Shown one piece after another: positions 27,801 to 42,800 of a stretch of 64,000 nt of DNA. The translations under genes were made by a program, and so were the position numbers. The stretch spans positions 62,001 through 126,000 of the forward strand of contig WNNJ02000772.1 of assembly GCA_012934845.2 (NCBI GenBank). Direction: 5' to 3'. This DNA is from Pomphorhynchus laevis (lineage: Eukaryota; Acanthocephala; Palaeacanthocephala; Echinorhynchida; Pomphorhynchidae). The notes beneath the pieces were generated by a model that ran no database searches, was not told the DNA's origin, and saw only the letters and a program-made list of their open reading frames with translations. The first letter of the stretch is position 1; the number at the start of each line of letters is the position of its first letter.

Positions 27801-30800
27801 ATATGTGTTCGTATACAAGATATTCAAAAATATAAAGGATATATTAAAAATGCCCATTAGCAATCATTTACAGAAATTAACGTTTGTAAAAAGTAACACT
27901 GATTTGTTTAAGATTTCATAAACTTACATATAAGTCAAATTATCCAAGCCAAAATAGTCCTTCATGTTAATTTGACAACCAGAAAACTTTCTAAAATTTA
28001 AATTATCAAATTAGATTTTATTAATAAAATCGTTCACATTTTTTAGTCAAAACAATTTGTTGATTTAAAAATTATAGTAGCTAAACTAATTAATACAATT
28101 TATTGACTTTAATTGTCTTTTGCTTTTACATAAAGATTTTAACTTTAATCGTTTTATTCAATTTTCTACATTCGATAAAATTCAAGTTTAAATTATTACC
28201 AAAGAATTTTGTTTATAAAATATTTTGCACATTTAATCAGCGATGATAAAGACAACCATCTCTATTATATCTGTTACTTAGAATATTCTTATTGAATATT
28301 TATTCTATATTATTATTTTAGGAATCAAATATGCTGAATTAAAATCTATAACAGTTAAAAATAACAATCAGAGTATATAATTGTTTCGTATTAATAAATC
28401 ACAAGTATCAGTTAATATTTATTGCTTTATAATACATTAAATAGAAATTACTATACATTTCACAAAGATACATCTAAAACAATAACAAATATATCAATAA
28501 CTAAGATCTATTATGTTCATTTCACGTGAAAAGAAACGAACATTTCAGATTATCTAGAAGAAAATTCGCTGACATAAATTATTCGTGGCAATTAAAGTAA
28601 TGTCCCTAGACGATATATTTAATTAGCAAGGCATATTTGTAAATAATATGAATATCTGTATTTTAAATGTAACTTATCAAAATTATTTTTAATAAATAAA
28701 TTTCATCAATCTCATGATGAATCTTAAATAATCCAATTTTAAATATTTGGAAGAAATTGACGAACATGACATATTCTTGTCAATGCCAGTTATGTTTATA
28801 GATGATATATTAAAATAGCTAGACAAATTACTGTAACGAAATTGTCGAAATTATTTTACACAAATGAGTTTTATCAATCGCAAAACAAATCTCAAATAAG
28901 TACAATTAGATATTACACAAAATACATTATTACACAATATTAAATATTACAGAAAATATTAGATGATATTTGTTAAGCGATTTAGTGCAAGCAGATGAAT
29001 ACTTTTAAATAAAATCAATGTTTGTAAAAATTAAATATAATTAAAAACTTTTTTAAATTGTTGCAATTTTCTATTCATAGATTTGATAATTCAATAGAAA
29101 ATTAGAAAGTATTATCGACATCTATACGGTTTGCGCATTTAATTATTTTGCTTTCCTGTTCCGCACACTATAGCTTGTGCTTTTTCAAACATTCAGTTTC
29201 GAATTGCAAACATTTATACAATTAATGTTTAGATTTCGCTGACATAAATTATTCGTGGCAATTATAGTAATGTCCCTAGACGATATATTTAATTAGCAAG
29301 GCATATTCGGAAATATTATGAATATCTGTATTTTAAATGTAACTTATCAAAATTATTCTCAATAAATAAATTTCATCAACCTCAAGATGAATCTCAAATA
29401 ATCGATTTCTGAATATTTAGAAGAAATTGACGAACATGACATATTCTTGTCAATGCCAGTTATGTTACTAGATGATATATTAAAATAGCTAGACAAATTA
29501 CTGTAACGAAATTGTCGAAATTAATATGAATATCTGAATTTTAAATGTAACTAACTTGTCGAAATTATTTTGAATAAATTAATTAACGAAAACATAAGTA
29601 ATCAATTCCTTTTCAGTTTAAAGGATTCCAAAGAGATTCACCAAAATAAAAAGATATTCAAAAATAATGTCGTTGTTTCCTAATTATAGATTTGATAATT
29701 CAGTCGAAAACTAGATGCCAGTATCGACATAGATACGGTTTGCCCATTTAATTATTTTGCTTTGCATATACCGCAATAAAACTAGTAATTGTTAAATTTA
29801 CAGCAGGATCCTTAGTTTTGAAATCTAGTATCGAATGGCAAACATTTATACAATAAAGTATGCAATAAGTTAATAAATAGCGAACAAATAATATTCAATT
29901 ATTGAAAGATTGTAAATAAAAAAGTATTTTGCCAGTAAAACTATAATTTAAGTAATTAAGATATTTATTAGTTTAACTTTAATCAACAAGCAAATCGAAG
30001 AAATAATTAACACTTCATTTCATGTTTTATATTGTTTTAATACCTACAATTCAAATTTCAGATTTAAAGTCCATTTCTATATTCATATTAATTTAATGTT
30101 TTGTAAATTTTTATGTATTTGGACAATGATAATACAATTTTTTATATAAGAGACAGCTTTTATCAAATGAATTTATTTTTAAAATGCACCATCAATCAAA
30201 CTTACATTTCTTCTATCTGACTGGAAATTCGGCTTGCATTAAAACATTGACGATGTTTTAAAGTCATTGCACTAAAATAAAATTAATAGGAAAAAATATT
30301 CGGCAATTTGACAATAATCTGCGAAACATATATAGTAGCAAAATTAAATGAAAGAACAGTTCTGTTATTGATGATTTTTAGAAAACAGCAGGCCGCGTTC
30401 ATATCTTTTGATATTTAGTGAACACGTTCTTGTTGATATCTAGAAAGCAACAACATCAACAAAAACATTCTTAAAGTCGATTTGTAATTAAGTTACAATT
30501 ACGAATCGACCTTTTACAAAAATTAATTTATAATTTTAATTTATTTTTTACTGAAATATTTGAAGACTCGTCATTGCTAATTTGGATTATTTGTAGACTA
30601 AAGAAATGTGTAATTTAATCAAACACAAAAATGTTTATCGTGAGATAAATCATAAAATACAAAAACATGTCTTAATAAATCACTCAAGATATCATTTTTA
30701 TCTATTATTAGACTTAATTATTTAGTAATTAATTTGATATCTAACTGCTATTTTAATTAATTATTTATTAAATATATTTTAAATTATATAAAAATATATT

Positions 30801-33800
30801 TAAGTATATTTAATTATATTTAAATGCAGGCCATTTGATTTATATGGTTAGTCAGCTTTTTGTTCATACCTGGAAAAATCTTGATTTGTAAATTAAATAT
30901 TGTTTTTATTATTTATAAATGTCAAGTTAGTAAAAATCGTTTATTAAAACAGAAAAAGTAGCTTATTTGAGTAAACATGTTGCTTAATCTCATTCTTTGA
31001 CTTCAAGGTAAATAAATTAAATACCAATTGTGGTCAAATAATTCAAGAATGAAATCTATTATGACCAAATACATCCATAAAATATGGTAATGCTACCTTG
31101 ATAAAATCACATTTCCATGCAATGAAATTAAATGAAAGTATGCAAGAATATTTGTGTTATAGCCTAATTCATGAAATTACACATTTGTATTCAACCCACT
31201 GATTACATATCCAGTGTGATAAAAACAAAAAACGAATCAGCTTACAATCAAAAATACAACGATGCAAATCCTTTTCTATAACATATTATGATTGAAGGAA
31301 TTCTACTTGCAAATTATTGATGAAATATAATAGGAAATGCAGTTACATAGCTTTAAACAACGTCTTATTTGATTAATAATTCATATCTGCACTATTAATG
31401 GTATATAATCTTTTATTCTATGATTGAAAGCATCCATACATACTAATGCTATATGGTTTAGAAACTGAAATCCATAGCGATTTTTAGTAGTCCTATTGAT
31501 TTTAGATTTTGACAATTTGAAGTATTATATAAAATAAAGATGTTATAGAGCGCGCCCCGCAATAAATTACATCTATACCTATGTTTTGCTAAAACACAGT
31601 AGAATTGATCATTAATAATTTAAAATCGTTTATTTTAAATGTCTTATAATATAAATAGCGATTCATTGAGTATCTATTTAATCTATCAGTACTAAACGAG
31701 ACTAATATATTCGTGATAATCAATGAAATTTTATATTCCTACATTCGATATAAATTCAATTCACGACAAGCCAATTTACTCACATTGATTTTAACGTGGA
31801 TGATAAGCTCAGGAAGTCGGACGGAATGTCGGTAATTGGATTGCCAAATAATCGCCTGTTACATATAATTCAAACATCAATGTTTCAATTATTATCTCAA
31901 ACGATATAAGAGAAAAATATGTTCAAGTATTGCAGTTCTGAAAATACTCTGAAATACTCCTTTATATTTTACTGATATTTTATCATGGCACTAGATTTAT
32001 GCTTGTTAAATTCCATCATATTTAAAGATAAAATGTTTCATTTCTTAAGTGAATTACAGAATATATTACTAATCCTAACTCTACAAACTCTTAAATAACT
32101 AACAGATTTAACAAATAGAACATAATAGTTTAAGAGACAATCAAAACATGTTTACATCTTCAAACTTGCAATAAACTGAGTAAACGAATCTATTAATAAG
32201 TAAAACTGACACCAATAAATAAAAAGAAGATTTAACATTGATTAAACGATTTAATTATCTATAAAAATATTTTTCAAAATTTGATAAATGTTATGTTATA
32301 TAATATGAGATACTTTTTCTCCCTACATTACGATTTCATAACATTTCATTTTAGTAAATGTCTTATTAACAAAAACACAATATGTATTACAACAACACAA
32401 CAATTTCTTGACTAGAAATAAGTACACAAGATTTTTCTTGTCCACCACTGATACGGGTGTCGGAAGAGAGATACACGTGTCCACCAGTGATAGTGGAGGC
32501 AGTGTACGAATCAAGAAATTGATTATTGATTTTATTATTTATTTTAAATTAATATGTTAATTAAGACAAAAGACAGGCTTAATTATTAATTTTTCTTATT
32601 AATTTTAGTCTTCAATAACAATTTAAGTAAATTTTCATATTCAGACAAAAAAAATCATTTTAACTTCTTATATCTTAAATAACTAATCACTTAAAATTTT
32701 ATTTAAAATAAAAGTGGAAAACTCTAATGAAATAATATATAAGGTATAACTGTTAATTAAATATTATAATAATTACACATTATACATTATGATGTATAAT
32801 TTATAAAATAAATAATATTTATTTATAATTTGTTGTTTCCACATGCTGGTGAACTAACAATATAGATAAGGTATTACAAAAACATTTTACAACATCAGTA
32901 AAATGTGCAATTTGTCTTAAGGAGGGATATACAAATGTATTTTAATGTGTCAAATGTTAAGAAATATTTTTATCGGATAATTCATCATTTTTAATCCAGT
33001 ATTGCTAAAAGCTCTTTTTAATTCAGAATAATAAATTTATTTTCAAAACTGGACGAGGTATTGTCGTCAACATTATTACAATATTGACAACTACATTTTT
33101 GACTATTATCAATTTTAGTAATCTTAATAAAAATCTTTATTAACAATTTCAAAGAGGCGAATAAATATTGCTGTCAGGTATCAGTAAAGTTTAAAATACG
33201 TTTATAATTTCTAATATACAAATAATTAAAAATATGTATAAAATGTTATAAATGTGATTTCATCAAATATTAAATGTAATCGAAATGCAAAATGGTAACA
33301 AAACTAACAGAAGAGAATAACTCGAGCTACGTACACATCTTGAAGGCCGATCATGTTATAGAGATCACCAGTGTTTACTGCAGCAATTAAATTGAACGAT
33401 AAATTTCTAAATTAGAATTTGTTATTTGTAAAGTTGGAAATAACCCATATCGGAAGATTGTCTTTTACATTATTATAATTTATATCATACATTTTAGCTT
33501 ATTTTATGCTTTAATATAAACATTTCCAAAATTATTTGAATACAAATTGTAAGCAAAAATGAAAGCGCTATATTTTAAGTGTTTTAACACTTATGTTCGG
33601 TTCCATCAAGATACCATCTCTGCTTTTTGCAGATGACGTTGTTTTGGTGGCTTCTTGTCCTGAGAATTTACAATGCCTACTAGATCGATTCACGATGGAA
33701 TGACAAGTGGTAGGAATGTTGGTTAGTACCTCCAAGACTGTCTCTATGTGTTCGTCTCGGAGTTAGATGATAATGTCAATCCGGATTGGGGAAAATGTTC

Positions 33801-36800
33801 TTCCAGATGTGGAGGATTTCAAGTATCTTGGGGTATTGTTCTCGAAGTACGGCAGGAACATCAAGGAGATTGAGAAGCGGATTTGTGCAGATAGCGCAGC
33901 AATGCGTTCTTTGTACTAGTTTGTTTTGGTGAAGCGGGAGTTGAGTTTTCCGTGAGGATTTCTTTACGTTTCTTTGGGTAATGATTGAAAGGATAATATC
34001 TTGGATACAGGCGACCGAAATGAAGTTCTTTCGGTGTATGGTTGGTCTTAGCCTTAGAGATAAGATTATGAATTCGGTCATTCAGGATGGACACGAAGTA
34101 AAGTCACTGCTTCTCCACAACGAAGAAAGTCACCTGAGGTTGCTAGGCCACGTCTTGAAGATGTTTAGGAATCGCCTTCCTCGGAGGGTTTTCCAGTCTG
34201 AACTCTCTGGAAAGAGACATCAAAGTAGAGTTCGATACCAGTGGAGAGATCAAATCTTGAAACTAGCCGAAAACAGCTTTGGAGTAACTGGACGATACTT
34301 CTGGTCTGTCGCCGAGGATCGAGATGCCTGGATTAGTTTGCTTCGTGCACTGCTTCCACAACAAGACACCCGGACCAGTGGTAGACAAGAAATATTTTTT
34401 ATATTATTTGTTTTTTCTTGTCAAAAAATTTTTGTTGTTACTTAACAATTTACTTAGATGCAAAATTCATCGTATTGTACATCGTTTTTGACAACACACA
34501 TTATTTAGGAAGGCAAAAAGATTCAATGCAGATTCGACTCATTTCATCGACACTTATAATTTCTTTCCGTGTGTTCAATATAGATCATTTTATAAGTGAA
34601 AGTATTACTCAAAATATTATATAAATATTAGTTACTATATAAATATTTATTAAAAATATGATGCATGTTAAATATTAAAAACATTATTATTTTGTTAGTT
34701 TAAAGTTACTAAACAACAAATTATTGAGCAACACATTTAATTTTGATATCGAATTCAAATTTCAGAGCGACATCAAAGTAATAATTTTGAACGTAGAAAA
34801 CAATAGCAAAAGCTTATTATTTAGCGTTTATTTCAACAAGTGTAAAAAACCTCATTAATTTGATTCATAAAGACATAGCATTACTTTATAAAAATGTACA
34901 TTCCCTTAACTTATCAAATATTCAAAAGATTTTCAATTAAAAACATATTAAAAACTTAAAACAGACAAACATGTTCCATATAAAAAAATCAACATTTTAT
35001 ACATTTATAAAATTGTTTATATAAATGACAATTTTAAAATTTGTTTTTATTTATTTTATTTACTTTATTACTATATCAGCGGAGTGTAATGATATCTATT
35101 TTGTACAATTTGTAAAATATAAATCAATTTTTAATGGCCACCAAATTCAATTATTTTCAAAGTTAAAAATTTACAAATTCAATACATATCGATTTAAAAT
35201 TCAATCGTTATATAATTAATATATCGCAAATAAAATTTAGTCATATACTAAAATTGTCGAACAAAATTATTATAACGATATGAAATTCTTCCAGAGCATA
35301 AATTTGAAGTCAATTTAAAACAATATCATAATCTGAATATGTCATAGTCAAAATATTATAAATTTAGTCTAATTTTTAAAATTTATATAAGGATATATTC
35401 AAAATTGGCCGTTTTTGCTTATCTTATAAAATTTTAGGACAAACAATATTGCACATATAAGATAGATCAAATATAAAATTTAGAAGATAATCAACATTAA
35501 TAAAACAATGATGACAGAAAGTGAATAACAAATCTTGACTTACAAGTATGAAATTGCGTGTTTGCTATGTAGGAATCTATTGGGGATATTCTTAATGTAA
35601 TTGTAAGACAGATCTCTAAATAAAGTATTAAAAATGCCTATTAACATCTAATAACTGAGTTTAGTAAAACGTGGTTTTAATTGGGCATACGTTTTGATTA
35701 TAAATAGGGATACAAAATTACTAATAACGAAATTAATATGCAAAGAAATGAACAATTATTAATGTATGTGAACATATTTATTTAAAAGTTAATAATTTTC
35801 AATAAAGAAGGCATACTAACTAATTTCGTTACACATCAATCACATGCACTGAAATACACCTTCCTATTCACGGAGAGAAACATACATCCAATTAGATAAT
35901 TTTGCTAAAAACAGCAACTTCCATAATGAAAAGTAACTCCCCTTTCAAATTTTCCGTACAAGTGTCTGATTGCAAGGCGACCCACGACGAAACCTCTTAG
36001 TGATAGTTGACAGTTAAAATCGTTCTTCATTTCCTCAAATCGTTTCGAGCTCTTTCAGTTGTTTTGTTATTCACTTTGCTTTTCTCGATCGTTCGTTGTT
36101 TTCCATATCCTTAAGTAATTCAATAATTCTGCTACCAGGAAACAATAAACACGCCTTTGAAGGCCGCTTACAAATCTATTTGTCAAGTTCATCTTAAGTG
36201 ATTGTAGAAAATCTGAGATAGCTACAGGATTAGTAACTCGATGTTTGTCACGAAAACATAGTTGCGAGACCAAATACATGCCAGTAATGAATTTTCTCTG
36301 ATAAAATTTTATTATCTTTAGTAATTCCTTATTCTAACACAGCGTATATTATATAGTTCATTCAAAGAGCAAGAAAGTTAGTTAATTCGCCGCTGAAAAT
36401 CAGTTAAGGCTTTATCAGTTATGACATCCCATGAATAAGCTAACTTAGGAAGCAAACTTGAAAGTTAGCCCATGAATAAGAGCTAACTTAGGAAATATAA
36501 ATTTTGAAACTACTATAATTGAGACAATTGAATAATCAGAAACAAGTAGGCTGAATTCTCAAGATTATTAAAAGCAGAAGCATATATTTACCCTATATCT
36601 CAAAGACGATGTATTAAACTTTTAATAGTCATTCGATTTAACTCAAAATGACAAAATCGTTTAACGCTACAATTGATGTATCAACTGAGAATTGTTTAAA
36701 TTAATATTTTATCATAAATAAGATCATTTAAATATTGCAAAAGTAATATTTATTCAATTAGAATAGGCAATGAAAGGTCTCACAATGTTCTCTTTGCTTT

Positions 36801-39800
36801 CTAAAAGATGTGAACATTTGGCTAATCTATCTAGAATGCATTGTCTCGTTCTTTTAAAAAAGCTATAGGTCAACTATATTCTATACAAACACAAAATTTT
36901 TATCAAATTAAAAATGTTTAAATTGTCCTGTACAAATCGTTAAATTTGTTTTATCTCATACTTTAACATTGGAATAAAGAAGGTGCCTCATCTATAGATA
37001 TCAGTTGCAACCCACATATCAAATTGTTATTTATAAAAATCGTCCATAAACCACTACTCTAACAACTATATAATCATTTCATTTGATCAACAATTGAACA
37101 AATCATATGCCAGTGCTTTTGCGCTGATGATCCTATTTGGTGAAGCGGTAGTGCTGGTTTAGCACTTAATGATGATGTCAATAAAGGTTTCCCAGTGCAT
37201 CATTCAAATGATTCTTTGATGGAGCCGTCTGCTAGTCCTCCTCTGCATCCAGCAGTGGGAGAGAACCGGACTGAATAGTCATAGTGATTGTGAAACTGCA
37301 TTTAGCAGTGTTTTTCGTTGTTCTTCCGCGTCTAGCTAAAATAACTAACAAAATTCACGCGGATTGGTATCACTCTCGTTTTGTAATCAGTCACTGTTTT
37401 AAGTAAACGTAAATATAAAATTAAATATACTTTTTTATAAACTTGTAAACGGCTGCAGTATATTTAACAATATATATTACTAGAAATCGTTTCTAATTGC
37501 CACACTTACAGTCTCTCAAGATTAATCGCCGATTCGAAAAATTCTTCATTGATTGTGCGGATCAGATTGTGACTGCAGCTTCTAAAAGCAGATGAAACAA
37601 AGTACATAACATTGAAATAGTTAAAATTAATTAAAAACGCTGTTATTGACAACGAAGGCCTTGCAGTTTACGAAATAAATACATTTGTATCAATTTAAAT
37701 TATAAAAACTATTGGTATTTCGCATTATTGTAATTGTTTGTTTTAAATAAATCCGGAAATAGCGATCTTTACGATATTTCGTTAATTATGCTAATATCAA
37801 AAAATGTTTATTTGAATTTGTAATCTTATACTGTTCATAGTATATTATGCAATGTAACTTAAAAGTTAAATTCAAAAAAACATGATGTGGATAACTTTCT
37901 GGACAACACACTCACAGTGATGTTATACATTGTTATCCCTTTAAAGCAATTTGATATAAAAATTTGATGTTATTTAAATTGGTATAAAAAATAAAAAATA
38001 ATCTTTTAAAAATATTATTTAAAAAAGTTTAAATTATGATAAATAATTCAAAAGTTTTACTTAAGCTGAACTTAAAATGATACTTACAAATATTTAAGTG
38101 TACGTAGATAATGTTTAGCAGAGAGAAAATTGAGATCAACGAGTAGGTTGTAGTCAAGCCTAAAGTAAAAGACAACAAAACATTAATCTAACCGAGTTTT
38201 ATTCAATTTATTCAATTTTATTTAAGTCTTTTATTTAATTTATTTCAAAATAAATACAGCAAGGCGATATAATTTCTTCAAAAATTTATTTATTTTTATT
38301 AAAAGATTATTTAGTGAACACAGATGTAAAGCATTACTGTGGTAATTAAAAGATTATAATCTAGAAAAATAGAGTAAAGGAAGTGATTCAAATTAAATAT
38401 CATAATAAATTTATAGATTATATTTGTCCAGATACAAGATGATAAGGAAGGCAGCTGTAACATATTGCCAAATAATTTAAGTAAACATAAGAATAAACAT
38501 GATTGTGGTAATAAAAAACTTTTATGTATTATTATGTATTAATGTATTATTAATAAATATTATTATATAATATTATTATCAATTTTAATGTATTATTATC
38601 GCTGTAAACATTTCATATATACAATTCAATTAAATATCATAAATGACATATATTCACATCAGACATCTTTTTCTACATCTTAAAATGTTTAAGCTTTCAT
38701 TTTCCGTTCTAGCAAAGTAACTAACAAATAAAATATTGTTGTGGTAAGTAGCGTAACTTGTTTGTTAATCAAAAGATCATAATCTAGACAAATAGAAGTA
38801 AAGGAAGTGAAACAATTAAATTAAATATCATAAATAGCATATATTAAACATGAGACATCATTCATCTACATCTTGAGAAGTTCAAACGTATATACATAAC
38901 TATTATGATCAAACATTTTGTTCTCCACTACATTTAGAAATTAAGATAAGTACGTCGACAAAGTTGTTCAAAACTTAAAATTTTAAAAACGTACAGAAGC
39001 ATTGCCGTTTTGATTATCTTCTGCCTTATTTGCCCTGATTGTAATTTGTTGAAACGAAGATCCCTTCATAAAAGATTAAATAAGTAATCGTTTAGTACAA
39101 AACGAACTTACGTTAGCTGTGTATTACATTCTAACTCAAAGTCGTTCGGATTGTGAGTTAGTCGTCTATAAAATATGCATTGGAAGCGTGGAATATTTAA
39201 GTTTAAATTATTAAGAGATATTAATGAGAAATTTTTATTTATCATTGAAAGTCAGCTATCTATAGAATCCAGCATAACATGACATACGAGTAAAATGCAT
39301 GTAATAAAACAAGGTATTTGTTTGTTTTAAAAAGCAGTTTACACACAAAAAGACTAATAATTTACTTGACATACATCTGAACTATCTGTAATAATTAATT
39401 TGGCATACATCTGAAGGACATATTTGCATTGGCTATCTTTCGGTCATCCTCTGCATCCAGCAGTAGGAAGTACCCGTCACTGAAAAGACACAATATGCCC
39501 AAACAGTCAAACTAGGTTACATGTTTCCTTTAAATTCTTCTTGTCATCTACGTCATAATGTTTAAATGTCCAAGAATCTGTATTATTTAAAATTTTTATC
39601 ATTAAAATCAATTTCATATGTCAATAAAACTATACAATCGAAAGATTATTATAAGCAACTAAAAAGATTTTAAATAAACATTAAATATCTAAACGATCAC
39701 AAATATTAATTACTACCAAAAAATTTCAAATAATTTATATTAGTTATATACATACTCTGTAATTTACAATAATTTAAAAATGTAAGTATTTTAAACTTAA

Positions 39801-42800
39801 GATCTTTAATAATTCATAATTTATTATAATTAAAGATATTTTATAAAATCTAAAAAAAATTTATTTTTAATAAAAATAATATTTTATTTTGTAAATCAAA
39901 TTTATTATTTACATTATTTTTATTTGATATGCAAATAAATAATAATCAAATGAACGAATTCAATAATCTAATTTGTTGCCCAATCAAGGATAATGATAAA
40001 TTGACGATAAAATTGAAAGGATCATATCAACAGGGATTGGAGTTTGAATCGTAATCATTTATACTTAACAGCAATTCAACAATACCAATGATGTCATTTA
40101 CATCATATGATCCTAAATATGGGCTTGATTGCAATCCATCGAATGAATTTGCAAAATTTGCTTCTGGTTCTATCAACGAACCCGGTGCCGACGAATCTGC
40201 TGCGCCTTTCTTTGTATCATCGAGTAGTAACCAAGAAGAAACTATGATTGACAATGGTAAAACCGGAATTTCCACGATGAATTGCAGCCAATCTAGTGTT
40301 GCCGATCATACACCCGACAATTGTAATGATCATCTCAACCAGATCATTCATCAGTTACTCAATATGTGTGATGATCTTATACTACCCGACAATGTTGTTG
40401 ATGTTCAAGGTGTTGAGCATGATCAACATGACGACGCACCAGCGGCAGTACAAATGATAGCGACAACAAATACCGCCAATCACTTAATTACGAATAAAAG
40501 TAGTAATATCGCATCAATTTTGAAGAGTTGCTCAAACATGGTTCGAAGAAATAACGAATTCATTACAACCGCCACCACCGCGGCCGCGAATACATCAACC
40601 GAATCGGAAGATAGTGGTCACAGCAACGCTCATGGATCGCATGAACATGATAGCGAAGAATATCAGCGATCACAAAGAAATAACTCTAAAAAGTACAGTA
40701 ATAAGCCGGAGCTTACAAAATCCTTGCCGATCGGTGAGGATTTAGAACCTGATCATTCATTATAGTTATTTACGTTTTATTTCTTAAAAAGTGTAAGCTC
40801 TTAATTTTAAATTTTAGTATTTTTGAAAATGGCCGAACCATGATAACATAATAGTTCCCCATAATAAACAATAAACTTTTTATGATACATCGTTTGTTAT
40901 TCAATAGTCAATTCATAAAAATTGATTTTTATTTTAAATTTCTATTTTAAAGTTTAGCATTTTTGTAATATAGGTTATAAAAAGCTTAAATAATTATTTA
41001 ATTTTTATAATTATCCACCTTCATTTATAATTATCTATCTTTATTAGAGATTATTTAGTAAATACGTTGACTCAGTTGATCTTATTTTTGAAGTCATTCA
41101 TCATTACAAAAGCACATTTTAGTAAACATTACATAAACGTGTCATTGTCTTTAATAGAGAACTTAGTAAACAACATTTTGCAGTGAAATATATTTGAAAA
41201 TAATCAAATATCACAAAGGCTACTTACAATTCGAGATTTATGACTTTCGAAATATGGACTAGCGAAAGAATATTGTTTGACAAATCTCTAAAATGATTAC
41301 GATTAAAATTGTAATTTCAATTGACTAATCAATTTATAAATTTCCAAAAAAGTAAACGTTTTAAATGTTATATTTATATACAAAGTTGTATTAGCACAAT
41401 CATGTTGAATAAAATAAAATGATGTTAATTTAAAAAATCTCATATAATTATATAACATTTAATAACATTCCAACATTAGATATATATTCAATACTTATAA
41501 ATTAAAGATCCCGATAATTAAAAAATGTAATTTAAATTTTACAACATTTTTATATAAAAAAGCAATTCATAAAATATTCTACGTAATGAGCTAAATACCG
41601 TATCAATTTCAACACAACCCATTAAGCCTGAACATTTTAAATCATACCTAGTGAGCAAATTAATTTCTCTTGACAAAGGCGATGTGATAGGCGCATTGTA
41701 AGATAGGTAATAATGTGAGTAGTACATATGTACCTAACTGATGTATGCGGTCAAATTCAACTATGTGCAGGGCAATGCAGCGGTACCGAAGCGGCAGTTA
41801 ACTCAAATCAACATGAATTCGAGAAGTATGTTAACAACTGTCTGCTACTGATAAATGCAAGAGCACTTGCCTGGAATAACACATCGATGACATGCAGACG
41901 TTGGAGCAAATGTTGATTAACTTGAAAACATTAAAAGTGTGTGGAATAAAGTGCTAAAAATTGACCAAAGTATGTATTCAGGTAGCTGAGTTTAATCACT
42001 CAGCTACTCAGGTAGCTGAGTTCAATCGCATTCCGATTTTACATTACTTACTAAATTAATTCAGCAACAATGAGGATACGTAAACCTCACTTGCCAAATT
42101 TAAACGTTGACTCTTTTGAAACAATTATTATTACTATTGTTATTGATGTTACTATTATTATTGTTACTATTGTTATTGATACGCAGAGCAAGCCGCTTTG
42201 GGTTTCGTCGCCTGTATAGAATGGTTAACGCTATCATCTCGTCAGATAGGTGATGGGCCGATCGCAATTTACGGATACATAACAATGTAACATATTTTTT
42301 GAAGCCCATATGAGAGAACCTAATATTGTGGCTGTTGTATACTATTTTTTTATAGCAAAAAATATAATTATCGCAACAAAAAAATTGCTGTTATTGTTAA
42401 AGCTAAGATGGAAAATCTAATTAACTGGACTACTCAGAATTGACTTCTACTAAACAAGATTTAAAAGTCTTTCTGCCAGACCACTACGGGATTACGGTCT
42501 CATATGAGTTAAGGATCTAGCTATTCAGAAATCATATTTTGCCTCAGATATTTTATTTACTTTACATAAAACGTTTTCTAAATGCAGATCTAGATTGTTT
42601 CTACTGAGACGCATTTCATCACTTGAAGCTAATCCACAACAGCTCGAAACCGTCTATATCGCCTTAATCAGATCGATATTAATATACGATTATCCTATAG
42701 TACTGCAATGCGTCCTTGCGTGATAAGGCCAAACTCGATAAAATACATTTTTTACCGATTAATATAACATAAAAACTTGAATCACTTCTGAGCATATACA

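Larger units (their letters stand above)
28561..29840 (+). repeat. tandem duplication of about 670 bp with dead LRR exons
   Basis: 28561-29233 and 29234-29840 align along most of their length (for example gtaatgtccctagacgatat). About 90% identical by eye. Each unit contains one decayed 72-nt LRR exon on the minus strand. It lies in the intron between exons 13 and 14. Confidence 0.88.

Noticed and set aside
35886-35936. 51-nt phase-2 frame YFSLWKLLFLAKLSNW
   Set aside because: No pyrimidine tract, Trp at the invariant Asn site, and it lies in a GC-richer repeat-like block.
36067-36279. 70-codon minus-strand ORF with a GTAAGC site inside
   Set aside because: In phase 2 the frame contains a stop; no LRR core.
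39288-39353. 66-nt open minus-strand frame with AG acceptor and GTATGT donor
   Set aside because: No LRR core in register, and split codons would be Phe and Ser. Likely chance.
42100-42309. 69-codon minus-strand ORF with poly-Asn
   Set aside because: Produced by the ATT/GTT microsatellite.
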